Part shown: positions 43,787-51,919 of the stretch, in pieces
Layout of the letters: every line of letters starts with the position of its first letter
Position numbering within the stretch: the first letter of the stretch is position 1
From: Saccharothrix luteola
GTDB taxonomy: Bacteria > Actinomycetota > Actinomycetes > Mycobacteriales > Pseudonocardiaceae
Assembly (NCBI RefSeq): GCF_020859565.1
Contig: NZ_JAJHUO010000006.1
Span: 300,164-364,163 of the forward strand
Direction of reading: 5' to 3'
DNA: 64,000 nucleotides
Notes under the pieces: generated by a model
Told to the model about the DNA's origin: nothing
Database searches by the model: none
The model's input: only the letters and a program-made list of their open reading frames with translations
Program-made: the position numbers and the translations under genes

Positions 43787-44833
43787 TCAGGGCTTGGCGA
43801 CTTGGGCGAGGAAGTAGATCGCGCCCGTGTCGGCGTGCCGGACCAGCAGCAGGTAGGGCCGGTCGACGCGGACCGTGCGGGCGGGTTCGGCCGGGATGAA
43901 CGAGGTCAGGCGCATGAGCACGGCGGTCGCCGCGGCGCCCTCGAAGCCCTGCTCGTCCAGCCGCAGCACGGCCTCGTGCACCACGTCGTCCACGTAGAGC
44001 CGCGGGTCGGGGCTCAGGCCGGTCAGGTCGGCGTCGCGGCCGAACATCGTGCGCACGCCGACCTGCTGCAAAGACTCCGCGAGCGAGACGTTCACGGACA
44101 GGTCCAGCTTGGGCAGGAACAGCTCGATCCGGTCCTGCTCCAACGCCTCCAGCACCTCGGGCACGCCTCCGGTGCCGGCGAGGTCGCCCTCGGGCAGCAG
44201 CACGACCGCCTCCACGCCACCCCGCGCGGGCAGTGCCACGGCCTCCCACGCGTCCCTCCGCGCGTACCGCATGGAGCCCTCGCGGCGCATGGTGGCGACG
44301 TTCCCGGCACCCCGGAACGGCAGGTCGGCGGTGTCGTGCTCGGGGAACTCCTCGGCCCACGCGCACTTCAGGTACAGCGCGTTGACCAGCGTCGCGACCG
44401 TGTCGGACGTGATCGCGCCGGCGGCGAGCAGCTCGGGGATCAGCCCCCGGGTCGTCTCGGCCACGTCGGCGTTGATCAGCTTGCGGGAGCCTTCCGGGTC
44501 GCCGGCGAACGGCGCGGAGCGGGCCTTCGCGCCGGGCCACCCGGCCAGATCCGTGAGGAAGCCCTCGTTGAGCGGCAGTTCCTCCCACGCCCACAGCGTG
44601 TTGGCCACGGCGAACTCGGCGTCGTCGCCCACCACCGCGCCCTTGAGCACCTTCGCGTGATCGGCGCCGAGCAGCGCGACCAGTTCGGCCTCCGTCTCGC
44701 CACGCGCCGCCTGCGCCGTCATGCCGAGCGCGCTGGCCACCGAGTACGGCGACCAGCACGCGTTGCGCGTGCGGTCGGGCGCGACGGCGTCGTGGAGGGT
44801 GAGGGCGAACGTCAGGTGCGCTCGATCAGGCAC
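43787..44833 (-). CDS. Serpin family protease inhibitor
   Basis: 348 residues without a signal peptide, so probably cytoplasmic. The serpin core includes NACWSPYSVASALGMTAQAARGETEAEL, VANTLWAWEELPLNEGFL, NALYLKCAWAEEF and VEAVVLLPEG. The reactive-loop hinge is DEQGFEGAAATAVLM, with small alanines as required for loop insertion. RPYLLLVRHADTGAIYFLAQV closes the fold. The scissile bond probably lies in MRLTSFIP. Serpins are uncommon in bacteria; here one follows a small gene and dgt. It may guard against the cell's own serine proteases. Confidence 0.92.
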   Translation of the reverse strand: MPDRAHLTFALTLHDAVAPDRTRNACWSPYSVASALGMTAQAARGETEAELVALLGADHAKVLKGAVVGDDAEFAVANTLWAWEELPLNEGFLTDLAGWPGAKARSAPFAGDPEGSRKLINADVAETTRGLIPELLAAGAITSDTVATLVNALYLKCAWAEEFPEHDTADLPFRGAGNVATMRREGSMRYARRDAWEAVALPARGGVEAVVLLPEGDLAGTGGVPEVLEALEQDRIELFLPKLDLSVNVSLAESLQQVGVRTMFGRDADLTGLSPDPRLYVDDVVHEAVLRLDEQGFEGAAATAVLMRLTSFIPAEPARTVRVDRPYLLLVRHADTGAIYFLAQVAKP

Positions 44834-45063
44834 AAGGTCTCCTTAACGGCTATGGGCTCGTCCGGGATCGGACGTTCGCCCGCGCCGCTCATCGGTCCGA
44901 GCGGCTGGGGGTGGCGTGGTTCGCGCACCCCGGCGGAGCCGTCGTCGCCGGGCTCGTCGTCCCACCCGTCGTACGGGAACTCGGCGCCGACGTGCACCGG
45001 GTCGCGAGTCGGTCTGCGCCACGGCCAAGGACGGCCTGGCGGTCTTCTGGACTCATCGGCCAT
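44812..45063 (-). CDS. Small hypothetical protein overlapping the serpin start
   Basis: 83 residues from ATG 45063 (MADESRRPPGRPWPWRRPTRDPVHVGAEFPYDGWDDEPGDDG). Rich in Pro, Arg, Asp and Gly and probably disordered, ending PIPDEPIAVKETLCLIERT. Its end overlaps the serpin start by 22 bp. It lies between dgt and the serpin gene. Coding is supported by GC3 and position only. Confidence 0.5.
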   Translation of the reverse strand: MADESRRPPGRPWPWRRPTRDPVHVGAEFPYDGWDDEPGDDGSAGVREPRHPQPLGPMSGAGERPIPDEPIAVKETLCLIERT

Positions 45064-45083
45064 GACGTCGAGTGTGCCACCGG

Positions 45084-46346
45084 TCACAGGGGTTCGGGGG
45101 CGACGTTCGCCAACGACCGCCGCCACGCCACGGCCTGGGCGTCGGTGAGCGAGGCGACCTGGTCGACCACGACGCGCAACCGTTCGGCGTCGGTGCCCGC
45201 GGCGGCCCACGCCGGGTGGAACGCGGGGTCGAGCGTGTCCGGGGCGCGCATCAGCAGGAGGTGGACCAGCTCGGCGACCAGTTCGCGTTGCAGGGCCTGC
45301 ATGGCCAGCCGGGACGGGTCGCTCATCACGTACCGGACCGCGACCGCCTTGAGCAGCGCCACCTCGGCCGCGACCAGGGGCGGCACGACCAGGTCGGCCT
45401 GGTAGCGGCTCAGCGGGCCGTCGCCGTGCACCTCGCGGGTCGCGCCGACGGCGGCCGAGGCGAACCGGCCGACCAGCTCGCTGGTGAGCCGCTTCAACGC
45501 CACCTGCGCGCGCAGCGAACCGTCGTACTCGGCCAGCTCGGCGATCACGGGCAGGGCGAGCAGCTCGGTGGCGGCGCTTTCGAGCGCGGACGTCGGCTCG
45601 TCGGAGAAGTGCTTGGCGGCCAGGCCCGCGATGGCGGCGCGTTCGGCCGGGTCGCCGAGCGCGGCCAGGCTGATCCGGTGCGCCAGCACGCCGTCCTCCA
45701 CGTCGTGCACGGAGTAGGCGACGTCGTCGGCCCAGTCCATGACCTGCGCTTCCAGGCACCGCCGTTGATCGGGCGCGCCTTCGCGCACCCACGTGAACAC
45801 GGCGAGGTCGTCGTCGTAGGCGCCGAACTTCACCATCCCGGGACGGCGGGTCCACGGGTACTTGGTGGCCGCGTCGAGGCACGCCCGGGTCAGGTTGAGG
45901 CCCTTGGCGGTCTTCGGTTCGAGCCGGGTCAGGATGCGCAGGGTCTGGGCGTTGCCCTCGAAGCCGCCGCACGGCCCGGCCAGCTCGTCGAGCGCGCGTT
46001 CACCGTTGTGGCCGAACGGCGGGTGCCCGATGTCGTGCGCGAGGCCGGCGGTGTCGACCACGTCCGGGTCGCAGCCGAGCTCCTCGCCGATGCCGCGGCC
46101 GATCTGGGCGACCTCCAGCGAGTGGGTGAGCCGGGTGCGCGGCACGCCGGTCACCTCCGCGCCCTCGCCGGGGCCGACGACCTGGGTCTTGCCCGCGAGC
46201 CGGCGCAGCGCGGCCGAGTGCAGCACGCGGGCCCGGTCGCGGGAGAACGGCGAGCGGCGCTCGGTGCGCGCGCCGGGCAGCACCGCTCCCTTGGGCAGCT
46301 CCGGGAGCAGCCGCGCGGAGTCGTGTGCGGTGTAGCCCTGACTCAT
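45084..46346 (-). CDS. dgt: Deoxyguanosinetriphosphate triphosphohydrolase
   Basis: 420 residues. HD-domain motifs [39 protein letters not shown] and [22 protein letters not shown] provide the H...HD...D metal ligands; [19 protein letters not shown] is also conserved. It hydrolyses dGTP (and often other dNTPs) to the nucleoside and triphosphate, adjusting dNTP pools. Normally adjacent to dnaG in actinobacteria; here separated from it by the ECF41/serpin block. Confidence 0.96.
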   Translation of the reverse strand: MSQGYTAHDSARLLPELPKGAVLPGARTERRSPFSRDRARVLHSAALRRLAGKTQVVGPGEGAEVTGVPRTRLTHSLEVAQIGRGIGEELGCDPDVVDTAGLAHDIGHPPFGHNGERALDELAGPCGGFEGNAQTLRILTRLEPKTAKGLNLTRACLDAATKYPWTRRPGMVKFGAYDDDLAVFTWVREGAPDQRRCLEAQVMDWADDVAYSVHDVEDGVLAHRISLAALGDPAERAAIAGLAAKHFSDEPTSALESAATELLALPVIAELAEYDGSLRAQVALKRLTSELVGRFASAAVGATREVHGDGPLSRYQADLVVPPLVAAEVALLKAVAVRYVMSDPSRLAMQALQRELVAELVHLLLMRAPDTLDPAFHPAWAAAGTDAERLRVVVDQVASLTDAQAVAWRRSLANVAPEPL

Positions 46347-46367
46347 CCGCTCAGGGTAAGGGCAGAC

Positions 46368-47006
46368 CTACAGCAGGATGCCGTCGAACGCGCCCGCCGG
46401 CGCCTTCATCAGGTGGTAGTAGAGCAGCGCGCCGGTCTCGCGGCGGATGTAGAACAGCTGGGTCTGGCGGGTCTGCACGTTCGGCCCGCTGCGGGTCGGC
46501 GACGTCCACGCGGACAGCCCTTCGTCCTCGGCCATCGTGCGCGCCCGCAGCGAGTGCCACGGGTCGCTGACGATCACGGCCGTGGTGAGCGACTTCTCGC
46601 GGGCGGCGGCGGCGAGCGCCCGGATGCTGCCCAGCGTGTCGGTGCCCTCGCCGACCTCGAGGATCCGGTCGGCGGGCACGTCGTGCGCCTCCAACCACAT
46701 CCGGCCGGCCTCGCCCTCGGTGAAGTTGTCGCCGGGCTGCCTGCCGCCGGTGGTGGCGATGTAGTTGACCACGCCCTGCTCGTACAGGCGGCGCGCGTGC
46801 TCCAGCCGTGCCTCCAGGACGTCGGACGGCACGCCGTTGAACTGGGCCGCGCCGAGGACCACGGCCATGTCGGCGTGGGCCCGGTCGTCCTCGCGGGCCA
46901 CCTGCCACACGCGGAACGCCGTGCCGCCGACGACGAGGAGCCCGATCACGAGGCCGCCGAGGACGACGCGCGTGGCCAGCCTGCGGAGTCTCGGCAGGAA
47001 CGTCAC
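46368..47006 (-). CDS. YdcF/SanA family membrane protein (DUF218)
   Basis: 212 residues. One N-terminal transmembrane anchor (VVLGGLVIGLLVVGGTAFRV), then the DUF218 fold: MAVVLGAAQFNGVPSDVLEARLEHARRLYEQGVVNYIATTGG, the catalytic-looking SDPWHSLRARTMAEDEG and LFYIRRETGALLYY. Family members are linked to envelope integrity and vancomycin resistance in E. coli (SanA). Function uncertain. It is divergent from the peptidase E gene. Confidence 0.88.
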   Translation of the reverse strand: MTFLPRLRRLATRVVLGGLVIGLLVVGGTAFRVWQVAREDDRAHADMAVVLGAAQFNGVPSDVLEARLEHARRLYEQGVVNYIATTGGRQPGDNFTEGEAGRMWLEAHDVPADRILEVGEGTDTLGSIRALAAAAREKSLTTAVIVSDPWHSLRARTMAEDEGLSAWTSPTRSGPNVQTRQTQLFYIRRETGALLYYHLMKAPAGAFDGILL

Positions 47007-47059
47007 GCCGGGGATGATTCCACACCCGCGCGGGCGTGAGCGCTGCCAGGATCACCGAC

Positions 47060-47791
47060 ATGGGAGCAGACCAGCCGACGATCGTGGCGACCTCAGGTGG
47101 TCTCCGCGCCGGGCTACGCACCAACCTGGAGTTCCACCGGCTCACGCACCACGCCGTCGACCTGTCCGGCGTGCACGGCCGCAAGCCGCGGCTGTGCCAC
47201 GTCGGGACGGCCGCGGGCGACCAGCGGTGGTTCAACGCGAACCTCTCCGAAGCCGGGCAGCTCGCGGGGTGGGAGGTGTCGCACCTGAACCTGTTCACCA
47301 TGCCGCCGACGACCGACGTCCCGGGGTTCCTCGGTTCGCACGACGTCGTGTGGGTCGGCGGTGGTTCGGTGGCGAACCTGCTGGCGGTGTGGGCGGTGCA
47401 CGACCTGGGTTCGGCGCTGCGCGGCGCGTGGCAGGACGGCGTCGTGCTCGGTGGCGTGTCCGCCGGGTCGATCTGCTGGTTCCTCGGCGGCTCGACGGAC
47501 TCGTTCGGCCCGGAGCTGCGCGTGATCACCAACGGCCTCGGTTTCCTGCCGTACGGCAACGGCGTGCACTACGACAGCGAGCCGGCGCGGCGGCCGACGA
47601 TCCACGCGGCGGTGGCGGCGGGCGTGCTGCCGGTGACGCACTGCACCGACGACGGCGCCGGGCTCGTCTACCACGGCACCGAACTCGTGGAGGCCGTGTC
47701 CGAACGGCCCACCGGCGGTGCGTACGTCGTGCGACGTGACGAATCTTCAGGAACCGCACAGGAGGAATCGCTCGACGTCAGGCGGTTGTGA
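47060..47791 (+). CDS. Peptidase E / S51 family protein
   Basis: 243 residues from ATG 47060 (MGADQPTIVATSGGL); a GTG at 47036 is also in frame. The nucleophile elbow GVSAGSICWF, VVWVGGGSVANLLAVW and a C-terminal THCTDDGAGLVYHG fit the S51 dipeptidase E/cyanophycinase fold with Ser in GxSAGS. It is expected to cleave Asp-Xaa dipeptides or a related amide. It is 17 bp upstream of the serine-hydrolase gene, so cotranscription is likely. Confidence 0.88.
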   Translation: MGADQPTIVATSGGLRAGLRTNLEFHRLTHHAVDLSGVHGRKPRLCHVGTAAGDQRWFNANLSEAGQLAGWEVSHLNLFTMPPTTDVPGFLGSHDVVWVGGGSVANLLAVWAVHDLGSALRGAWQDGVVLGGVSAGSICWFLGGSTDSFGPELRVITNGLGFLPYGNGVHYDSEPARRPTIHAAVAAGVLPVTHCTDDGAGLVYHGTELVEAVSERPTGGAYVVRRDESSGTAQEESLDVRRL

Positions 47792-47807
47792 ACCGGACTG
47801 TTGAGGT

Positions 47808-48674
47808 GTGGGAAGACGCTGGTGGGTGGTCGCGGTCGCGGTGATCGCGGGCGTGGTCGCGCTGGTGTGGCCGCGAGCGGCCGAGCGCACCGCGCAGGCG
47901 TCCTTGCACGTGCCCGCGAGCACCTCGGCGGAAACCCCGCACCCGGCCGCGCCACGTGCCGCCGAGGCACCTGCCCCGGACCTCTCGGCGGCGGTGGCGC
48001 GGGCGGTCGAGGCCGCGGGCGGTATCGACCTCGGGCTGGCGATCGTCGACCTCCGGACCGGTGCGGCGGCCGGCCATGACGCCGACGTCCCGTTCCGCTC
48101 GGCGTCGTTGAGCAAGCTGCTGGTGGCCGTGGACATGCTGACGTCCGGCGAGGTCCCGGTGGCCGACCTCGAGCGCCTGCGACGGGCGCTGGGCTTGAGC
48201 GACGACGACGCCATGAACGCGTTGTGGACGCTGCACGACGGCATGGGCGCGATCGACCGGGTGGCCGCCCAGGCCGGGCTGACCGCGACGCACGCGCCCG
48301 CCGACGCGTCCCAGTGGGGCGACGTGGAGATGTCGGCCGACGACGTCGCATCGCTCTACCGGTACATCCTGACCGACCTCCCGGACGCCGACCGGGACTT
48401 CGTCGTCACCGCCCTGTCGAGCGCCTCCCCCACCGCCGCGGACGGCTTCGACCAGGCGTACGGCCTGCTCGCACCGGGCACCGACGCCTACGCCAAGCAG
48501 GGCTGGATGTGGTACCTCCCGGCGGACTTCCACCTGCACACGGCGGGCGTCGTCGCCGACCGCTACGCCGTGGCCGTCCTGTCGGTCCAGACGGGTGTGG
48601 CCGAGCAGGCCGCGAAGGACCGGCTGACCGCCGTCACCGGCGCGCTGACCACGGCGCTCATCATTGCTGGTTGA
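47808..48674 (+). CDS. Membrane-anchored beta-lactamase-like serine hydrolase
   Basis: 288 residues from GTG 47808. An N-terminal signal anchor (WWVVAVAVIAGVVALVW) and a Pro/Ala linker are followed by a penicillin-binding-type domain with Ser100-x2-Lys103 (SASLSKLLVAVDM), an SDN-like SDDDAMN and KQGW in place of KTG. The third motif is degenerate, so beta-lactamase or peptidase activity is uncertain. Related proteins in Pseudonocardiaceae are annotated as class A-like. Confidence 0.8.
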   Translation: MGRRWWVVAVAVIAGVVALVWPRAAERTAQASLHVPASTSAETPHPAAPRAAEAPAPDLSAAVARAVEAAGGIDLGLAIVDLRTGAAAGHDADVPFRSASLSKLLVAVDMLTSGEVPVADLERLRRALGLSDDDAMNALWTLHDGMGAIDRVAAQAGLTATHAPADASQWGDVEMSADDVASLYRYILTDLPDADRDFVVTALSSASPTAADGFDQAYGLLAPGTDAYAKQGWMWYLPADFHLHTAGVVADRYAVAVLSVQTGVAEQAAKDRLTAVTGALTTALIIAG

Positions 48675-48710
48675 AGGTTTCGCCTCGGTCTCCTGCGCCT
48701 TTCGACGGAA

Positions 48711-48744
48711 AGCTTCAAAAAGGACTTCAAAGATACGCTTGAAG
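48711..48744 (+). promoter_or_regulatory. CTTCAA/TTGAAG repeats upstream of DUF6194 gene
   Basis: CTTCAA occurs at 48713-48718 and 48725-48730, and TTGAAG at 48739-48744. The last two form an inverted repeat with an 8-nt spacer that covers the ribosome-site region of the GTG start at 48747. A further TTGAAG sits at 48671. The region is notably A-rich. A candidate operator array. Confidence 0.5.
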
Positions 48745-48746
48745 GT

Positions 48747-49208
48747 GTGAATGCCCAGGAAATGACGCAGCACATCAAGTCCTTCGCCGGTACCCGCGTG
48801 ATGGAGGCGTACGGCGACACGTTCTTCCTCTACGACCCGGACGGCGATCTCCCGCCGGAGCGCCGGCTGCCGTTCGCGACGATCGTGACCGACGACAACT
48901 ACGAGCGGGTGTCCGAGTTGAGCGAGCCGGGGGCTTACCGGCTCAACATCGGGCTCACCAAAGCCACTTACACCGCCATGTTCGGCGCCGTGCCGACCGA
49001 GCGCGACGACCAGGGCGTGCTGGAGACCGGGTTCGACTACGCGGAACGGGATCGCGTGATGCCGCACCCGGTCTACGCGTCGCAGCACTGGGTCTGCGTG
49101 GTGTCGCCGGGCGAGGCGACGCTCGACGCCGTCCGGCCGCTGCTCGCCGAGGCGCACGAGTTCGCGGCGCGCAAGCACGCCAACCACGCCCGGCGGACCG
49201 CGTCCTGA
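48747..49208 (+). CDS. DUF6194 family protein
   Basis: 153 residues from GTG 48747. The core HIKSFAGTRVMEAYGDTFFLYDPDG...LPFATIVTDDNYERVSELSEPGAYRLNIGLTKATYTAMFG...FDYAERDRVMPHPVYASQHWVCVVSP matches DUF6194, a soluble actinobacterial family of unknown function resembling MmcQ/YjbR-fold proteins. It has its own upstream repeats and downstream terminator, so it is probably a single-gene unit. Confidence 0.82.
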   Translation: MNAQEMTQHIKSFAGTRVMEAYGDTFFLYDPDGDLPPERRLPFATIVTDDNYERVSELSEPGAYRLNIGLTKATYTAMFGAVPTERDDQGVLETGFDYAERDRVMPHPVYASQHWVCVVSPGEATLDAVRPLLAEAHEFAARKHANHARRTAS

Positions 49209-49211
49209 GGC

Positions 49212-49238
49212 CCCCGGCGCGGGATCGCCGCGCCGGGG
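49212..49238. terminator. Bidirectional terminator
   Basis: CCCCGGCGCGG (49212-49222) pairs perfectly with 49228-49238 around GATCG. It lies between the convergent DUF6194 and SulP genes. Confidence 0.8.
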
Positions 49239-49247
49239 ACCCGGCCG

Positions 49248-50690
49248 TCAGTCGGACACCGGGTGGATCAGCTCCACGCTGCCGCGTCTCGCCGCCCAGT
49301 GGTCGATCGCCTGGCCGCACGCCTGGTCGAGGTGGCGGACGCCGGTCAGGTCGACGCGGACGTGCTTGCTGTCCGGCACGGCCTCCAGGGTCTCCAGCAG
49401 GCCCGGCAGCTTGAGGAACGTCGCGTTGCCGCGCACCGCCACGTGGTGGTGGTCCTCGCCGTGCGCGGTCACCGTGACGGTCAGGCGGGACATGTCCCAG
49501 GCCGTCTTGACCACCGCCGCCAGCAGGCCGGCGAGGGTGCCGGTGAGCAGGTCCGTCAGCACGATCAGGCCCGCGGTGAGCACCAGGACGGCGGCTTCCG
49601 CCCGGTGCGCCCGGGCCAGGGCCAGGACCTGCCTGAACGCCAGGAGCTTCCAGCCCGCCTGCACCAGCAGCGCCGCCAGGACCGCCAGCGGCACGTAGGA
49701 CAGCACGCCCGGCAGCAGCACGACGAACACCAGCAGCCACACGCCGTGCAGCACGCGGGACAGCCGGGTGCGGGCGCCGGCGTCCACATTGGACGCGCTG
49801 CGCACGATCACGGCGGTCATCGGCAACGCGCCGAGCACACCGCACACCGTGTTGCCGACGCCCTGCGCCACCAGCTCCCGGTTGTACCTCGTGCGCGGCC
49901 CGCTGTGCATGCGGTCGACGGCCGCCGCGCTGAACAGGCTCTCCGCCGACGCCACCAGGGCGAACGTCAGCATCGCGCCCAGCACGCCCGCGTCCAGCAG
50001 GGAGAAGTCGACCAGGGCCACGACGTCGGTCAGCGGGCCGACCGAGATGCGCGGCAGCGGGAGCAGCGCGCCCACCGCCGAGGCGACCACGACCGCCACC
50101 AGCATCCCCGGCACGGCGCGCCACGGCGTGCGCTTCCACAGCCACGCCACGACGAGCGTCAGCACGCCGACGGCCAGGCCGCTCAAGCCGACCGCCGTCG
50201 TCAACGCGGTCCGGACGAGGTCCGCCAGGCCCGCGAACTTCTCACCGGTCGTGGCGGGCTGGTCCTGCCCGCCGAACGGGTAGAGCTGGCCGAGCACGAG
50301 CACCAGGCCGATGCCCGCGAGCATGCCCTGGACCACGGCCGGCGAGATGGCGCGGAACCAGCGGCCCAGCCGCAGCAGGCCCAGGGCGATCTGGAGCAGG
50401 CCCGCGCCGAGCACGATGAGGCCGAGGGCGGGCAGGCCGTGCTCGGCGATGGTGTCCGCGACCAGGACGGTCAGGCCCGCTGCCGGGCCGCTGACCTGCA
50501 TGGTGCTGCCGGGCAGCAGGCCGACCACGAGGCCGCCCACCACGCCGGTGATGATGCCCAGCTCCGCCGGCACGCCGGAGGCGACGGCGATGCCCACGCA
50601 CAGCGGGAGCGCCACCAGGAACACCACCAGCGACGCGCCGACGTCGGGCCAGAAGGTCGGTGGCGCCGGTCGTTCGGTCCGGGTGCTCAC
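49248..50690 (-). CDS. SulP family inorganic anion transporter with STAS domain
   Basis: 480 residues. About 12 membrane segments. The family core DVGASLVVFLVALPLCVGIAVASGVPAELGIITGVVGG and LPGSTMQVSGPAAGLTVLV is followed by SAESLFSAAAVDRMHSGPRTRYNRELVAQGVGN. The C-terminal STAS domain includes LKLPGLLETLEAVPDSKHVRVDLTGVRHLDQACGQAI. Similar to bicarbonate-type SulP members (BicA-like). No carbonic anhydrase gene is adjacent, so bicarbonate and sulfate are both possible. Confidence 0.92.
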   Translation of the reverse strand: MSTRTERPAPPTFWPDVGASLVVFLVALPLCVGIAVASGVPAELGIITGVVGGLVVGLLPGSTMQVSGPAAGLTVLVADTIAEHGLPALGLIVLGAGLLQIALGLLRLGRWFRAISPAVVQGMLAGIGLVLVLGQLYPFGGQDQPATTGEKFAGLADLVRTALTTAVGLSGLAVGVLTLVVAWLWKRTPWRAVPGMLVAVVVASAVGALLPLPRISVGPLTDVVALVDFSLLDAGVLGAMLTFALVASAESLFSAAAVDRMHSGPRTRYNRELVAQGVGNTVCGVLGALPMTAVIVRSASNVDAGARTRLSRVLHGVWLLVFVVLLPGVLSYVPLAVLAALLVQAGWKLLAFRQVLALARAHRAEAAVLVLTAGLIVLTDLLTGTLAGLLAAVVKTAWDMSRLTVTVTAHGEDHHHVAVRGNATFLKLPGLLETLEAVPDSKHVRVDLTGVRHLDQACGQAIDHWAARRGSVELIHPVSD

Positions 50691-51405
50691 GCGCCGGCCC
50701 CCGGGTCGTTCACGGTGCGTGAGTTCGTGCGGGTGGAGGGTTCGGGCTCGCCTGCGGGCCCGCGTCCCATTTTCCGGGGAGCGCGAGGTGAATGCGCACG
50801 GGCGGGCCGGAGCCGTTGACGGAATTCCATTCGGTTTACCCCACTCGTCGTTGGTCGGACGATGCGATCTACTGGCGGTGGGGCGCCGATCAGTTCCGGA
50901 ACACCTGTAGAGCCGACGGTGTCGTCCAGGAACGGAGGTGTTCTTCGCGGCCTCGTCCTACGGGCGGCGATGTGCTCACGGTAGCGCGGCGGGTCGTGCC
51001 GGGGACGTCGCGATGAGGGCGCGCGACGGGTCTGGCCGGCCACGATCGGGTGGACGAAGATCGCGGCTCGGGGCCCTTGCGGCACTCGCGGGCGGGTTCC
51101 TCCTCCGAGCCGACCGCGGTGTGACCGACCGGGGCGGCGCGCGCGATGCCGACGTGGCCGAACGGGGACGGTGCGAGCACGGCGACGAGCGCCAAGGCGA
51201 TTGCGACGACAACGACACGCGCCATGACACCCCCCGATGAGCCGCGCCTGTGATCAAGTGTCACAAAACCGGGTGACGTGAGGGTTAATCCGGGAACCGA
51301 GTACGCCTACTCCGCCCGATATTCACTCGATGGTTTGTGACTCAGATCATTCATCGGGACCAAAGATCACTCTAAGTGACCAGCGTGGAAGAAGTGCTGA
51401 GGGTG
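50691..51405. other. Mostly non-coding region between SulP and DUF1772 genes
   Basis: About 700 bp with weak coding signals only. It contains the SulP upstream region, the doubtful small secreted ORF at 50890-51225 and an A/T-richer stretch (51241-51400). That stretch holds TGTGA-N7-TCACA (51249-51265). No tRNA, insertion sequence or strong repeat is seen. Confidence 0.5.
50890..51225 (-). CDS. Doubtful small secreted or membrane peptide
   Basis: 111 residues from ATG 51225. The first 30 residues form a good signal peptide (MARVVVVAIALALVAVLAP...IARAAP) behind a G-rich CGGGGGGTGTC. Beyond residue 55 the composition becomes Arg/Ser/Pro-rich with A/T-ending codons, so the 3' part may be frame-shifted or non-coding. 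No family recognised. Confidence 0.35.
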   Translation of the reverse strand: MARVVVVAIALALVAVLAPSPFGHVGIARAAPVGHTAVGSEEEPARECRKGPEPRSSSTRSWPARPVARPHRDVPGTTRRATVSTSPPVGRGREEHLRSWTTPSALQVFRN

Positions 51406-51837
51406 CTAGTCGAGCGCGGCGAGGGTGAACGACGCGGCGGCGGCGACCGAGAGCAGCGCCCGGAGGTGGTTCATGGGCACCCACTCGCGGAGGTAGCGGG
51501 CCCAGTACTCGGTCGTGCCGAGCTGTTCGAGCCGGTTGTTGCGCGGGATGTGGAAGGCGCCCGTGAGCACGATCCCGCCGAGGACGTAGAGCGCCGCGCC
51601 CGCCCACGCCCACGGGTCGCCCTCGAACGCCGCGACCACGCCGACGACCGCCGTGCCGAGGAAGACGCCGATGAACGCCGGGTTCACCACGGCGAGGTTG
51701 ATCGCCCGCATGGCGGCGACGCCGACCGCCGGCTCGGCCCGCCGCAGACCGGGCATGACCATCGCGGAGAACGCGAAGAAGACTCCAGCCATCATCCCGC
51801 AGCCGAGGGCCGCGATGATCGTCACCGTGGGGAACAT
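51406..51837 (-). CDS. DUF1772 (anthrone oxygenase-like) membrane protein
   Basis: 143 residues from ATG 51837 (MFPTVTIIAALGCGMMAGVFFAFSAMVMPGLRR). Four transmembrane helices. AMRAINLAVVNPAFIGVFLG, GAFHIPRNNRLEQLG and a late W-x2-MNHLRALLS are the DUF1772 signatures shared with anthrone oxygenases and quinone-type cofactorless enzymes. Divergent from an AraC regulator 82 bp away that begins with a leaderless promoter. It may be that regulator's target. Confidence 0.88.
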   Translation of the reverse strand: MFPTVTIIAALGCGMMAGVFFAFSAMVMPGLRRAEPAVGVAAMRAINLAVVNPAFIGVFLGTAVVGVVAAFEGDPWAWAGAALYVLGGIVLTGAFHIPRNNRLEQLGTTEYWARYLREWVPMNHLRALLSVAAAASFTLAALD

Positions 51838-51906
51838 GGCCCCAGTCAAGTCGACGGGCCCTGGACTTTCCATGGCTCGACGCCTCGATCGCATACGCGA
51901 GCGTCT

Positions 51907-51912
51907 TAGGCT
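51907..51912 (+). promoter_or_regulatory. -10 hexamer TAGGCT with leaderless spacing before the AraC gene
   Basis: TAGGCT lies exactly 7 nt before GTG 51920, and no ribosome site is present. This supports GTG 51920 over the ATG at 51872. Confidence 0.5.
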
Positions 51913-51919
51913 GGCGGCC

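Noticed and set aside
51249..51265. TGTGA-N7-TCACA as a second CRP site
   Set aside because: The spacer is 7 instead of 6 and the downstream ORF is doubtful, so I do not call it a site.
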